64,000 nucleotides of DNA from Stenotrophomonas sp. UBA2302. Its GTDB lineage: Bacteria; Pseudomonadota; Gammaproteobacteria; Xanthomonadales; Xanthomonadaceae. The stretch covers positions 185-64,184 of the forward strand of contig DDVW01000057.1 of NCBI GenBank assembly GCA_002345545.1, written 5' to 3'. Numbering within the stretch: position 1 is the first letter of the stretch; each line of letters starts with the position of its first letter. The notes beneath the pieces are model-generated. The model ran no database searches, was not told the origin of the DNA, and saw only the letters and a list, made by a program, of their open reading frames with translations. This document shows positions 44,100 to 54,954 of this stretch, in pieces. The position numbers were made by a program, and so were the translations under genes.

Positions 44100-44275
44100 C
44101 GCTCCCTTGTTGGGGAGCGAGCTACTTTTCTTTTCTCGTGTAAAGAAAAGGTAGCCAAAAGAAAGCACGCCCTGCCTCCGCGCCCGACGCGCGGCGCGCA
44201 TCGGGTCCACTCCGCCGCCGGGATTTTTCGACACGACATCCTTGTCGTGTCGAAAAACGACGTGCATCCATGCAC
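44100..44275. repeat. Multi-hairpin intergenic element inside the liu cluster
   Basis: The 342-bp gap between the carboxylase subunit genes (44059-44400) contains no gene but a chain of inverted repeats. CGCTCC/GGAGCG is at 44100-44119. CTACTTTTCTTT pairs with AAAGAAAAGGTAG at 44122-44154. TTTTTCGACACGACA pairs with TGTCGTGTCGAAAAA at 44224-44257, a perfect 15-base stem with a four-base loop. GTGCAT/ATGCAC is at 44262-44275. The AAAGAAAAGGTAGCCAAAAG part resembles dispersed elements I recall from Xanthomonadaceae genomes. It may end or attenuate transcription between mccB and mccA. Confidence 0.6.
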
Positions 44276-44400
44276 ATCGCCCTTCGGGTCTTGTCCGTCG
44301 GCTCCGTCGCTGCGGAAGGGAACCCTGAAAAGCGGAGGCAAAAGCAGGAGCCGAAGCCAAGGCGCGGCCTTCCAGCTGGGCACCAGTCATGCTGGCGGCC

Positions 44401-46011
<1,611 letters not shown>

Positions 46012-46053
46012 GGCGGATGGCCTTTGCTCTTCCTTCTCCCCTTGGAAGAAGGT

Positions 46054-46217
46054 GCCCCGAAGGGGCGGATGAGGATTCGGGCGAAGCCTGGGGCAATGAA
46101 GGTCATGGTCACCCCAATCCCCGCTTCACGCCCCGATCCTTGTGCCAGTACACGGACGTTCGTGGGGCGGAAAACCGGTGCTTCGCAAGTTGCCCCTCTC
46201 GCGTCAGTGAGAGGGGC
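46054..46217. repeat. Short hairpins between ivd and mccB
   Basis: The 212-bp gap (46012-46223) contains GCCCC-GAA-GGGGC (46054-46066) within a TGCCCCGAAGGGGCGGATGAGG-like sequence, and GCCCCTCTC/GAGAGGGGC (46192-46217). The first resembles a REP-like sequence common in Xanthomonadaceae; the second could be a processing or termination hairpin after ivd. Confidence 0.45.
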
Positions 46218-46223
46218 TTCGAC

Positions 46224-47387
46224 TCACGCGGTGCGCTGGAACAGTTCGCGTCCGATCAGCATGCGGCGGATCTCCGAGGTGCCGGCGCCGATCTCGTACA
46301 GCTTGGCATCGCGCCACAGGCGCCCGGCCGGATACTCGTTGATGTAGCCGTTGCCGCCGAGGATCTGGATCGCCTCACCGGCCGCCCACGTCGCTTTTTC
46401 CGCCGAATAGAGAATCGCACCGGCCGCATCCTGGCGTGTGGTGCGGCCCTGGTCGCAGGCCTTGGCCACCGCATACACATAGGCGCGGCAGGCGTTGAAG
46501 CCGACGTACATGTCGGCCAGCTTGGCTTGGATCAGCTGGAACGTGCCGATCGCCTCACCGAATTGTTTGCGTTCGTGCACGTACGGCAGCACCACGTCCA
46601 GCGCCGCGGCCATCAGCCCCAGCGGACCACCGGACAGCACCACGCGCTCGTAGTCCAGCCCGGACATCAGCACTTTCACGCCGCCGCCGACCTCGCCGAG
46701 CACGTTTTCCACCGGCACCTCGCAGTCCTGGAACACCAGCTCGCAGGTGTTGGACGAACGCATACCCAGCTTGTCCAGCTTCTGCGCGGTGGAAAAACCC
46801 TTCATGCCCTTTTCGATGATGAAGGCGGTGATGCCGCGCGAACCGGCGTTGAGGTCGGTCTTGGCGTAGACGATCAGCACATCGGCATCGGGGCCGTTGG
46901 TGATCCACATCTTGTTGCCGTTGAGCAGGTAGTGGTCGCCGCGCAGCTCGGCGCGCAGTTTCATCGACACCACGTCCGAGCCGGCGCCGGGCTCGCTCAT
47001 CGCCAATGCGCCGATATGTTCGCCGCTGCACAGCCTGGGCAGGTATTTGTGCTTCTGCGCCTCGCTGGCGTTCTTGCGCAGCTGGTTCAGGCACAGGTTC
47101 GAATGCGCGCCGTAGGACAGGCCGATGCCGCCGGAGGCGCGCGAGATCTCCTCCATCGCCACCACATGCGCCAGATAGCCCATGCCGCTGCCGCCGTACT
47201 GTTCCTCCACGGTCATGCCGAGCAGCCCCTGTTCGCCGAGCTGGCGCCATAGCTGATTGGGGAAGTGGTTGCCCGTGTCGGCTTCCGCAGCCAGCGGGGC
47301 GATCTGCGCGCTGGCGAACTGGGCCACGCTTTCGCGCAGCAGGTCGATTTCTTCGCCCAGATCAAAGGACAGGGAGGGGATGTGCAT
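46224..47387 (-). CDS. liuA: Isovaleryl-CoA dehydrogenase
   Basis: 387 residues of the acyl-CoA dehydrogenase family. It oxidises isovaleryl-CoA to 3-methylcrotonyl-CoA with FAD, passing electrons to [54 protein letters not shown] and [22 protein letters not shown] are the family blocks. The neighbouring MCC subunits fix the leucine-pathway role. It is the first gene of the minus-strand cluster, divergent from a TetR regulator. Confidence 0.94.
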   Translation of the reverse strand: MHIPSLSFDLGEEIDLLRESVAQFASAQIAPLAAEADTGNHFPNQLWRQLGEQGLLGMTVEEQYGGSGMGYLAHVVAMEEISRASGGIGLSYGAHSNLCLNQLRKNASEAQKHKYLPRLCSGEHIGALAMSEPGAGSDVVSMKLRAELRGDHYLLNGNKMWITNGPDADVLIVYAKTDLNAGSRGITAFIIEKGMKGFSTAQKLDKLGMRSSNTCELVFQDCEVPVENVLGEVGGGVKVLMSGLDYERVVLSGGPLGLMAAALDVVLPYVHERKQFGEAIGTFQLIQAKLADMYVGFNACRAYVYAVAKACDQGRTTRQDAAGAILYSAEKATWAAGEAIQILGGNGYINEYPAGRLWRDAKLYEIGAGTSEIRRMLIGRELFQRTA

Positions 47388-47504
47388 GCGGGCGGCTCCA
47401 GTACGGCTTGGCGAGGGGCGCTCCGGGATGGGGTGACGGGCAGGGCCGTCGGCACGGGCGTTTGCGCGCAGCCTAACGGGTCTTCATGAAAAAGTGAATA
47501 CAAA

Positions 47505-47517
47505 TTCAATAATTGAA
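47505..47517. promoter_or_regulatory. TTCAAT-A-ATTGAA palindrome, candidate operator of the liu regulator
   Basis: A perfect 13-base palindrome ends two bases before the TAGAAT -10 box of the regulator gene. A second, overlapping repeat GAAT-ACAA-ATTC is at 47496-47507. Placement between ivd and the regulator fits control of both by the TetR protein. Confidence 0.5.
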
Positions 47518-47519
47518 CC

Positions 47520-47525
47520 TAGAAT
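47520..47525 (+). promoter_or_regulatory. Candidate -10 box of a leaderless promoter for the TetR gene
   Basis: TAGAAT is followed by six bases (CAGCCC) and the ATG at 47532. The message would start at the start codon. The adjacent palindrome would let the protein repress itself. Confidence 0.5.
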
Positions 47526-47531
47526 CAGCCC

Positions 47532-48143
47532 ATGGCTTACAAACGTTCGGAATTGATGGAAAAGCGCCTCGCCGGCAACCGCGAGGCGATCCTGGCGGCC
47601 GCCCGCCGGCTGGTCGCCGCCGGCGGCTACCGCAACGCGCCGATCACCGCGGTGGCGGCCGAGGCCGGCGTCTCCACCGGGCTGATCTACCGGCACTTCC
47701 CGTCGAAGGCCGAGCTGTTCGTCGAGGTGCTGACCGCGGCGGTCGATCACGAGCTGGAGATCCTGTCGGCCATCGCCGCCGAGGCGTTGCCGGCACCGCA
47801 GCGGCTGCAACGCGCGGTGGCCTCGTTCGTGCGTCGCGCGATGGCTGGCCCCGGGCTGGCCTATGCCTTCATCGCCGAGCCGGTCGATCCGGAGGTGGAG
47901 GCCGAGCGCATCCGCTGCCGGCGGCTGTTCGGCGATGTGTTCAAGCGCATCCTCGCCGACGGCGTGCGCTGCGGCGAGCTGCCGGCGCAGGATCTGGACG
48001 TGAGCGCGGCCTGCATCGTCGGCGCGTTCACCGAAGCGCTGGTCGGGCCGACCGCGCCCAGCCGCGAGGGTCTGCGCGATGGCGAGCCGCTGGTGGAGGC
48101 GATCAGCGCCCTGTGCCTGCGCGCGGCCGGGGCCGCTGCATAA
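47532..48143 (+). CDS. TetR family regulator, probable repressor of the liu genes
   Basis: 203 residues. The N-terminal helix-turn-helix is AILAAARRLVAAGGY followed by ITAVAAEAGVSTGLIYRHFPSK (residues 35-57, quoted in parts). The remainder is the alpha-helical ligand-binding and dimer domain. It is divergent from ivd, with a palindrome between, so it probably senses a leucine-pathway CoA intermediate. Other bacteria use MerR-type LiuR or TetR-type LiuQ for this; the resemblance to LiuQ is positional only. Confidence 0.85.
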   Translation: MAYKRSELMEKRLAGNREAILAAARRLVAAGGYRNAPITAVAAEAGVSTGLIYRHFPSKAELFVEVLTAAVDHELEILSAIAAEALPAPQRLQRAVASFVRRAMAGPGLAYAFIAEPVDPEVEAERIRCRRLFGDVFKRILADGVRCGELPAQDLDVSAACIVGAFTEALVGPTAPSREGLRDGEPLVEAISALCLRAAGAAA

Positions 48144-48210
48144 CCGCACTGCGACTTTTGGCCGCAGGCCCGGACGGGTATCCCATTGCGACCAGATGGG
48201 GGCGCTGGTC

Positions 48211-48216
48211 TATACT
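48211..48216 (+). promoter_or_regulatory. Candidate -10 box for the cytochrome c gene
   Basis: TATACT lies 47 bases before the GTG start; TTGCGA 19 bases upstream is a poor -35 candidate. Confidence 0.35.
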
Positions 48217-48263
48217 GCGCCAATCGCTGTGGTCCACCGACTACTTGCCAGGGGTGTCGTTAC

Positions 48264-48782
48264 GTGCGGAATCATGACTCTCAATTCCTGAAGCGCTTTT
48301 CCATTGTGATCGCCTTTCTGGTGATCATTTCGATTGGCTTGATCTTTTTCTCCTCATACCTGCATCGGCTGATCCCGGCGGAAGTCTCGCCGCAGGCGGC
48401 GCAGCGTACCGAGCAGCGCATCGCGCCGGTCGGTGCGGTGTATGCCGGCAGTACCGGTGCCTCGGCCCAAGCCGCCGCTGCCGCTGCCGCCGCGGCTGCC
48501 GCCGCTGCCAGTGGCGCCTATGGCGGCACGCTGGACGGCAAGGTGATCTACGACAACCTGTGCACCGCCTGCCACACCAGTGGCGTGGGCAATGCGCCGA
48601 CGCTGGATCACGCGCACTGGGATACGCGCATCGCGCAGGGCACCGAGACCCTCTACAAGCACGCCATCGAAGGCTATTCCGGTCCGGGTGGCGGGGTCAT
48701 GCCACCGAAGGGCGGCAACGCCGGCCTGAGTGAAGAGCAGATGCATGCGGCCGTGGACTGGATGCTGGCCAACCTGAAGTAA
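48264..48782 (+). CDS. Membrane-anchored cytochrome c5-like protein
   Basis: 172 residues. An N-terminal transmembrane helix (FSIVIAFLVIISIGLIFFSS) anchors it in the inner membrane. A flexible periplasmic linker contains a run of 13 alanines. The C-terminal c-type domain carries the haem motif CTACH, and GVMPPKGG supplies the distal methionine, as in cytochrome c5. It is probably an electron carrier to a terminal oxidase. The GTG at 48264 directly precedes the anchor; no ATG gives a sensible N-terminus. A good terminator follows. Confidence 0.85.
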   Translation: MRNHDSQFLKRFSIVIAFLVIISIGLIFFSSYLHRLIPAEVSPQAAQRTEQRIAPVGAVYAGSTGASAQAAAAAAAAAAAAASGAYGGTLDGKVIYDNLCTACHTSGVGNAPTLDHAHWDTRIAQGTETLYKHAIEGYSGPGGGVMPPKGGNAGLSEEQMHAAVDWMLANLK

Positions 48783-48806
48783 GCTGCTTCTCCAGCGAAG
48801 CCACTG

Positions 48807-48827
48807 GCGCCGCCTTCCGGGCGGCGC
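48807..48827 (+). terminator. Rho-independent terminator after the cytochrome c gene
   Basis: GCGCCGCC and GGCGGCGC form a perfect eight-base stem with a five-base loop, followed by TTTCGTTTC. Confidence 0.75.
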
Positions 48828-48858
48828 TTTCGTTTCCGTCACCGCAAAGTTGCCGCCC

Positions 48859-50592
48859 ATGCGCCGATCCGCCCTGTTCCCCGCCCTTGCCATGATGGTC
48901 GCCCTCCCGGCGTACTCGACCGCATTCGACGTCCCGCCGCCACTGTTCCCCATCGGCGCGGTGCAGGGCAGTGGCGAGCGCAGCCCATACGACGGCGAGC
49001 GCGTCATGGTCGAAGGCATGATCACCGTCGATATGCGTGACGGGCTGGGCGGTGTGTTCGTGCAGGATGGCGGTGATGGGGATGCGGCCACCTCCGATGG
49101 CCTGTTCGTGCAGCTTGCACCTGGACAGGGGCTGCAACCGGGCCAGTGGCTGCGGATCACCGGTACCGTGCAGGAACTGGCGACGGGCAGGAGCGGTCAA
49201 TCGCTGACCGCGCTGCAGGCCGAGAAGGTGACACTGGTTGCCGCGCGCCCGGCACCGGTCGTCACCGTGCTTGATGGCGTGCCGGCCAGCTGGGAGGCGC
49301 TGGAAGGCATGCAGGTACGCATCGCTGCGCCGTTGACCTTGTCCGCGCACCACCAGTTGGCACGTCATGGCGAACTCACCGTCGCCTTCGACGGCCGCCT
49401 GTGGCAGCCCAGCGAACTGGCGGCGGCCGGCACCGACGAACATGCGGCGCTGGAGGCCGGCAATGCCCGCCGCCGGCTGCGGCTGGATGACGGCAGCAGC
49501 CGGCGCGACCCGGACACTGTGGGCTATCTGCCGGCCGATGCGGTGCTGCGCACCGGCATGGTGCTGGAAGGTGTCGAAGGTGTGGTCGACCAGCGTTTCG
49601 ACGGCGATTACCGCCTGCAGCTGACTGCTCCATTGCAGCTGCCGGCACCCGCGCGGCCGCAGCCACCCCGGGTGGCAGGTGGTTTGCGCATTGCCGCGTT
49701 CAATCTCGAGAACTATTTCAATGGCAATGGTCGCGGCGCTGGTTTCCCGACCGCGCGCGGCGCCAGGACTGCGGAGCAGCTGCAAGCGCAGCAGGCCAAG
49801 CTGGTGGCCAGCATCCGTGGCCTCGATGCCGACGTGGCGGCGTTGATGGAGCTGGAGAACGACGGCTACGGCCCGGATTCGGCCATCGACCAGCTGGTGC
49901 GGGCGCTCAATGAAGGACAGGGCAGGAAGGGCCGCTGGGCGTTCGTCGATGTCGGAAACGGACCGGGTGACAATCCGATCCGGGTCGGCATCATCTACCG
50001 CGCCGCGCGCGTGGCGCCGGTGGGGCGGCCGGCGGTGCTGGAAGAAGGGCCGTTCGGCGAACGCAGCCGGGTGCCGCTGGCGCAGGCGTTCCGAATGGGC
50101 CGTAGCGGGGCGCCGTTTGTGGTCGTAGCCAATCACTTCAAGTCCAAGGGCTGCTCGGAAGCGAGCGGTGCCGATGCCGACCAGAAGGATGGCCAAGGCT
50201 GCTGGAATGCCACCCGGGTCGAATCGGCGCGCTTGCTGCACCAGTGGCTGCAGGGCGATCCCACCGGCAGCGGCAGCAAGGACGCGGTGCTGCTGGGCGA
50301 CTTCAACGCCTATGCGATGGAAGACCCGATCCGCACCCTGCAGGCCAACGGCTGGCAGGACGCATTCAAGCTGGCCGGCGTTGCGCAGCCCTACAGCTAC
50401 GTCTACAACGGCCTGGCCGGGCGCCTGGACCACGCGCTGCTGAGCCCGGGCATGGCCGCGCGGCTGAAGGACGCGGCCGAATGGCATATCAATGCCGACG
50501 AGGCCGATGAGGTGGGTTATCAGGGTCGCAACGTGCCCGGTCCGTGGCGCAGCTCCGACCACGATCCGCTGCTGCTGGGCTTCGAGCCGTAA
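48859..50592 (+). CDS. ExeM/NucH-type extracellular endonuclease
   Basis: 577 residues with a signal peptide (MRRSALFPALAMMVALPAYS). Residues 40-260 form OB-fold-like beta domains. The C-terminal endonuclease/exonuclease/phosphatase domain shows IAAFNLENYF, ALMELENDGYG (metal Glu), VVVANHFKSKGC, LLGDFNAY and SSDHDPLLLGF. This matches the ExeM/NucH family of secreted DNases, used for scavenging nucleotides or breaking up extracellular DNA. It lacks the long C-terminal anchor and sorting signals of some members, so it should be freely secreted or periplasmic. Confidence 0.88.
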   Translation: MRRSALFPALAMMVALPAYSTAFDVPPPLFPIGAVQGSGERSPYDGERVMVEGMITVDMRDGLGGVFVQDGGDGDAATSDGLFVQLAPGQGLQPGQWLRITGTVQELATGRSGQSLTALQAEKVTLVAARPAPVVTVLDGVPASWEALEGMQVRIAAPLTLSAHHQLARHGELTVAFDGRLWQPSELAAAGTDEHAALEAGNARRRLRLDDGSSRRDPDTVGYLPADAVLRTGMVLEGVEGVVDQRFDGDYRLQLTAPLQLPAPARPQPPRVAGGLRIAAFNLENYFNGNGRGAGFPTARGARTAEQLQAQQAKLVASIRGLDADVAALMELENDGYGPDSAIDQLVRALNEGQGRKGRWAFVDVGNGPGDNPIRVGIIYRAARVAPVGRPAVLEEGPFGERSRVPLAQAFRMGRSGAPFVVVANHFKSKGCSEASGADADQKDGQGCWNATRVESARLLHQWLQGDPTGSGSKDAVLLGDFNAYAMEDPIRTLQANGWQDAFKLAGVAQPYSYVYNGLAGRLDHALLSPGMAARLKDAAEWHINADEADEVGYQGRNVPGPWRSSDHDPLLLGFEP

Positions 50593-50654
50593 CCCCCGGC
50601 ATCTGCAACACACGCAAGGCCGGTCGTTGTGCGCGCAACACCTGTCTTCCTGCT

Positions 50655-51515
50655 TTACAGCGTGCCGCGGGCGATCAGGGCGATTGCCACCACCGCCAGC
50701 GCCAGACCGGCGCGGTTCCAGCGGCTGGTTTTCTCGCCGAAGGCGAGCACGCCGACCAGCGCGCCCAGGCACACCACGCCGATATTCATGCCGGCGAAGA
50801 CTGTCGCCGGACTGTGCGGCAGCGCCTGGTGCGCGCGCACATAGAACAGGATGTTGCCGAAGTTGAGCAGCCCCAGCAGCAGCCCCCAGCCGAAGTTGCG
50901 GGCGGTGAGCCGCGTCGTGCCGCTGGCGTGGCGTTGCAGCTGCCAGCCCAGCATCAGCACGAAGGCGAGGGCGAAACTGACCAGCAGCGCGGCGGTGGCG
51001 GGCGTGCCGGCGGCGGCCACCTGCTTGAGCAGGATGTCGATCAATGCGAACCCGGCCCACACCGCCAGCAGCCAGCGCCAGCTGGAAGGGGCGGCGGCTG
51101 CGCCATCACCCGCGCGTGCGCTCACCCCGACGATGGCCAGCAGTCCCAGTCCCAGCCCGGCCAGCTTCCAGCCGTTGGCCTGCTCGCCGAACAGCACGAA
51201 GGCGGCGAGCAGCGACAGCAGCAGCGACAGTCGTTGCGCCACGTCGCTGCGGACGATGCCGGTCTCGCGCACGGCCCGCGCCAGCACCAGGAAAATACCG
51301 GGCAGCAGCAGCGCCAGCCCGAACAGGGCCAGCCAGGGCGTGTGGCCGTTGCCCAGCGCGTGCAGCGAGGGCTTGAGCAGCACCAGTGCCAGCACGCTGG
51401 CGGCCAGGTAATTCCAGGTCACCGCCTGGGCGATATCGATGCCGCGGCGCGGCGCCAGTTTCAGCACGACCGATACCAGCACGCTGCAGGTCACGCTCAG
51501 GATCAGGAAAAGCAT
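50655..51515 (-). CDS. EamA/DMT-superfamily transporter
   Basis: About 286 residues with ten hydrophobic helices arranged as two EamA repeats. FGEQANGWKLAGLGLGLLAIVGV ends the first repeat and FGEKTSRWNRAGLALAVVAIALI the second, quoted here only as landmarks. Such permeases export metabolites or small amines; substrate unknown. The start may be ATG 51515 or ATG 51545; the latter would meet the divergent hydrolase gene head to head, leaving no promoter space. Confidence 0.8.
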   Translation of the reverse strand: MLFLILSVTCSVLVSVVLKLAPRRGIDIAQAVTWNYLAASVLALVLLKPSLHALGNGHTPWLALFGLALLLPGIFLVLARAVRETGIVRSDVAQRLSLLLSLLAAFVLFGEQANGWKLAGLGLGLLAIVGVSARAGDGAAAAPSSWRWLLAVWAGFALIDILLKQVAAAGTPATAALLVSFALAFVLMLGWQLQRHASGTTRLTARNFGWGLLLGLLNFGNILFYVRAHQALPHSPATVFAGMNIGVVCLGALVGVLAFGEKTSRWNRAGLALAVVAIALIARGTL

Positions 51516-51544
51516 CAGGGACAACCCACGTGAAGGAAGGAGCA

Positions 51545-52252
51545 ATGAAGCCGCCGGGCGGGGCCGGTATTATGACGCCCATGCAAACGCCCCCCTTTCC
51601 CCACGAATCGACGACGCTGACCCTGGCAGGGCCGGTCGGGCCGCTGGAAGTCGCCGTCGACCTGCCCGACGGCGACACCGCGTCGCGTCCGGTCATCGCG
51701 GTCATCTGCCACCCGCTGTCCATCGAAGGTGGCAGCATGCACAACAAGGTGGTGACCCAGGCGGCGCGCGCGCTGCGTGATCTGGGCATCACCACGGTGC
51801 GCTTCAACTTCCGCAGCGTAGGCGCCTCGGCCGGCACCTACGACAACGGCATCGGAGAAACCGATGATCTGCACGCGGTGTTCAACTGGGTGCGCAGCCA
51901 GTGTCCGCACAGCACGCTGTGGCTGGCCGGTTTCAGCTTCGGCGCCTATGTCTCGCTGCGTGCGGCCGGCGCCTTGCGACCGCAGGCGCTGATCTCGATC
52001 GCGCCACCGATGGGCCGCCGTACCTGGGATTTCAGCCAGGTGCAGCCGCCATTGAACTGGCTGGTGATCCAGGGCGATGCCGATGAAGTGGTGGACGCGC
52101 AGGCCGTGTACCAGTGGCTGGAAGCGCTGGAGCGCCCGCCGCAGCTGGTGCGCATGCCCGATACCAGCCATTTCTTCCATCGCAAGCTGATCGACCTGCG
52201 TGGGGTGATCCAGCACGAAGTGCGGCGCTGGCTGCCTGACAGCAGCAGCTGA
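51545..52252 (+). CDS. Alpha/beta hydrolase (COG2945-like)
   Basis: 235 residues. CHPLSIEGGSMHNKVV near residue 58 forms the oxyanion region, RFNFRSVGASAGTYD follows, and the nucleophile is the Ser of GFSFGAYVSL. The acid is in GDADEVVD and the histidine in DTSHFFHRKL. This is the small dienelactone-hydrolase-like COG2945 type with unknown substrate. AAGGAAGGAG precedes the ATG. It is followed after ten bases by zapE, so they probably share a transcript. Confidence 0.83.
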   Translation: MKPPGGAGIMTPMQTPPFPHESTTLTLAGPVGPLEVAVDLPDGDTASRPVIAVICHPLSIEGGSMHNKVVTQAARALRDLGITTVRFNFRSVGASAGTYDNGIGETDDLHAVFNWVRSQCPHSTLWLAGFSFGAYVSLRAAGALRPQALISIAPPMGRRTWDFSQVQPPLNWLVIQGDADEVVDAQAVYQWLEALERPPQLVRMPDTSHFFHRKLIDLRGVIQHEVRRWLPDSSS

Positions 52253-52262
52253 GAGGCCGACG

Positions 52263-53348
52263 ATGACACCTTCACAGCGCTACGCCGCCGGCGTGGCCCG
52301 TGGCGACTGGCGCGACGATGTCGCCCAGCATGCCGCATTGGCCGAACTGGACCGCATCCACGAGGCCATCGTCGACAGTGCGCAGGACGGCTGGCTGGAT
52401 CGCCTGTCCGCGTTCTGGAAGAAGCCCGAGCCGGTCCGCGGCCTGTACTTCTGGGGCGGGGTGGGCCGTGGCAAGACCTTCCTGGTGGACCTGTTCTACG
52501 ACGGCCTGCCGGTCAAGGAAAAATACCGTACCCACTTCCACCGTTTCATGCGCGGCATCCACGAGCAGCTGCGCGAGCACCAGGGGCAGAGCGATCCGCT
52601 GGCGAAGATCGCCCAGCAGTGGCGCAGCAGCCTGCGGGTGCTGGTGCTGGACGAATTCTTCGTCACCGATATCGGCGATGCGATGCTGCTGGCGCGGTTG
52701 CTGGAGCGGCTGTTCGCCGAAGGCGTCACGCTGGTGACCACCTCCAACACCGCGGTGGAGAACCTGTACCTCAACGGCCTGCAGCGTGACAGCTTCCTGC
52801 CGGCCATCGGCCTGCTGCAGAAGTACTGCGTGGAGCTGTACGCCGAAGGTACCGAGGATTACCGCATGCGCGTGCTGACCCGCTCGCCGGTCTACCGTGC
52901 GCCGCTGGAGGACGACAGCGATGCATGGCTGGGCGGGCGCTGGAAGGAGCTGAGCGGCGGTGGGGCGGCGCAGGCCGGCAACATCCAGATCGAAGGTCGC
53001 AAGATCCCGGTGCGCGGCCGTGGCAAGAGCATCGTCTGGTTCGATTTTTCCGCCCTGTGCGAAGGCCCGCGCGGGCCGTCGGACTACATCGAGATCGCGC
53101 GCGAGTTCACCACCGTGCTGCTCGGCGGCATTCCGCATTTCGACCGCATGAACGAGGATGCCGCGCGCCGTTTCGTCAACCTGATCGACGAGCTGTACGA
53201 CCGCCAGGTCAACCTGGTCTGCACCGCGCAGGACCCGCCGCCGCTGCTGTACTCGGGCACCCGCCTGGCCGGTGCGTTCGAGCGCACCGCCAGCCGCCTG
53301 ATCGAAATGCAGAGTGCCGAGTACCTGGGAACCGCGCACCGCAACTAG
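52263..53348 (+). CDS. zapE: Cell division ATPase ZapE (AFG1/LACE1 family)
   Basis: 361 residues of the AFG1-like AAA-type ATPases. The Walker A motif GGVGRGKT is at residues 65-72, and the Walker B is VLVLDEFFV. TTSNTAVENLYLNGLQRDSFL is a family block. In E. coli ZapE acts at the Z-ring during constriction under low oxygen or heat. Length matches the bacterial family. AGAGG precedes the ATG. Confidence 0.93.
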   Translation: MTPSQRYAAGVARGDWRDDVAQHAALAELDRIHEAIVDSAQDGWLDRLSAFWKKPEPVRGLYFWGGVGRGKTFLVDLFYDGLPVKEKYRTHFHRFMRGIHEQLREHQGQSDPLAKIAQQWRSSLRVLVLDEFFVTDIGDAMLLARLLERLFAEGVTLVTTSNTAVENLYLNGLQRDSFLPAIGLLQKYCVELYAEGTEDYRMRVLTRSPVYRAPLEDDSDAWLGGRWKELSGGGAAQAGNIQIEGRKIPVRGRGKSIVWFDFSALCEGPRGPSDYIEIAREFTTVLLGGIPHFDRMNEDAARRFVNLIDELYDRQVNLVCTAQDPPPLLYSGTRLAGAFERTASRLIEMQSAEYLGTAHRN

Positions 53349-53439
53349 CGGCGCCCGGTTCAACCCCGTTTCGTGCGCTCATCCGTTCCTCTCCCTGCAT
53401 GCCGCCATGGCGGTCCCACGCACGCAACGGAGCAAGCAG

Positions 53440-54936
53440 ATGAAGCGTACCCGCACGTCCTCCCGGCACCTGCCGGCCTGTTCGATGGCCTTCGCGCTGA
53501 CGGTGCTCGCCGGTTGGCCGGCACTGGCTGGCGAGCCGCTGTGGCCCGAGCCCGCCAGCGCCGTCGCCGGGCAGGCGGTCCCGCAGCAGTCGCGTCAGCG
53601 CCAGACCAGCCCGAATTTCCGGGCGCCCACCGCTACCGTCTGCAGCGACGTGCCGCGGATGCACGAGGTACCCGATCCGCAGCCGCAGGTGCAACGGCGG
53701 CGTGGTGAATCGACACTGACGCGCAAGCATGTCGGGGCACGGCATGAAGCCGTCATGCCGGCGCCTGCGGCCCCTGCACCTCCGGCGCCGGTGGCCTCGG
53801 CCGCGCTTGATGCGGTCGCAGTTGCGGTCACGGCCGAGGCCAAGGCCGGCAGCATGCGCATACCGCCGCGCCGGCCGCTGCCGCCGGTACCGCAGCAGCA
53901 GGGACCGGTGACTGCCGGGGTGGTTGATGACAACGCCGACTTCGGCGGCTTCCGCCAGTTCCTGCAACGCCACCCGCAGGCGCAGCAGCTCGGGCGGGAT
54001 ACCAGTGTGCGCCAGCAGCTGCGCGTGGTCGACACGCAGGGCCGGCCGGTAGCCGATGCCGAGGTGGCGGTGAGTGCGGCCAGTGGCGCCCGCATGTGGG
54101 CGCGCACCGATGCCGGTGGCAAGGTGTGGCTGCATCCCAACGCCTTCGATGATCGCGATTCGGACAGCTACCGGATCGATGTGCGCCACGCGGGCCGGAC
54201 AGCGCAGGCGCAGCTGCGGCGTGGCCAGAAAAACACCCTGGACGTTGTGCTCGTCGCAGCGCCGGTGCCGGCGCGGGCAAAGCTGGATCTGGTGTTCATG
54301 GTCGATGCCACCGGCTCGATGGGTGACGAGATCGACAAGCTGCGGGGCTCGCTGCAGGGCATCGTGCGCGAGATCGGCCGGCTGCCGTCCAATCCGGACA
54401 TCTGTCTGGGGCTGGTCACCTACCGTGACCGTGGCGACGAGTACTTCGTGCGCAGTTGGGACCTGAGCGGCAATGTCACCGCTTTCCAGCAGGTACTCGA
54501 CGGCGTGCGCGCCAACGGTGGTGGCGACACTCCCGAGGCGATGAACGAGGCCTTCGACCATGCGGTACAGACGCTGACCTGGCGTGGAACGGGCACCACC
54601 CGGTTGCTGCTGTCGCTGGCCGATGCGCCGCCGCACATGGACTATCCGCAGCCGCACTACGACAGCACGATGCTTGCCGCGCTGGGCAAGGGCATCAAGG
54701 TGCTGAGCGTGGCCGCTTCCGGGCAGGACACCACCGGCGAGATCGTGCAGCGGCAGATCGCCCAGTACACCGGCGGGCGCTTCATCTTCCTCACCTACAA
54801 GGATGCGGAAAACCCGGGCAGCGGACCGGGTACTGAAACCGTGCACGAGGTGTCCAACTACTCGGTGGACACCCTGGACCAGCTGGTGGTGCGGCTGGTG
54901 CGCGAGGAGCTGGCGCAGCTGCCGGCAGGCGGCTGA
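53440..54936 (+). CDS. Secreted von Willebrand factor A domain protein
   Basis: 498 residues with a signal peptide (LPACSMAFALTVLAGWPALAG). Residues 30-180 are Pro/Ala/Gln-rich, probably disordered. A short beta-sandwich (VRQQLRVVDTQGRPVADAEV) precedes the VWA domain, whose metal-site motif DATGSMGDE begins near residue 289, with GDTPEAMNEAF and LLLSLADAPPH further on. It probably binds a protein or surface partner through Mg2+. The ATG at 53440 follows GGAGCAAGC. It stands between zapE and a convergent transporter gene without a clear functional link. Confidence 0.8.
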   Translation: MKRTRTSSRHLPACSMAFALTVLAGWPALAGEPLWPEPASAVAGQAVPQQSRQRQTSPNFRAPTATVCSDVPRMHEVPDPQPQVQRRRGESTLTRKHVGARHEAVMPAPAAPAPPAPVASAALDAVAVAVTAEAKAGSMRIPPRRPLPPVPQQQGPVTAGVVDDNADFGGFRQFLQRHPQAQQLGRDTSVRQQLRVVDTQGRPVADAEVAVSAASGARMWARTDAGGKVWLHPNAFDDRDSDSYRIDVRHAGRTAQAQLRRGQKNTLDVVLVAAPVPARAKLDLVFMVDATGSMGDEIDKLRGSLQGIVREIGRLPSNPDICLGLVTYRDRGDEYFVRSWDLSGNVTAFQQVLDGVRANGGGDTPEAMNEAFDHAVQTLTWRGTGTTRLLLSLADAPPHMDYPQPHYDSTMLAALGKGIKVLSVAASGQDTTGEIVQRQIAQYTGGRFIFLTYKDAENPGSGPGTETVHEVSNYSVDTLDQLVVRLVREELAQLPAGG

Positions 54937-54954
54937 GCCGGCGGCCGGCGTGGC

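Noticed and set aside
48450..48530. Alanine run in the cytochrome c gene as an assembly error or frameshift
   Set aside because: The frame stays open through it and the downstream haem motif is intact; Ala-rich linkers are common in such anchored cytochromes.
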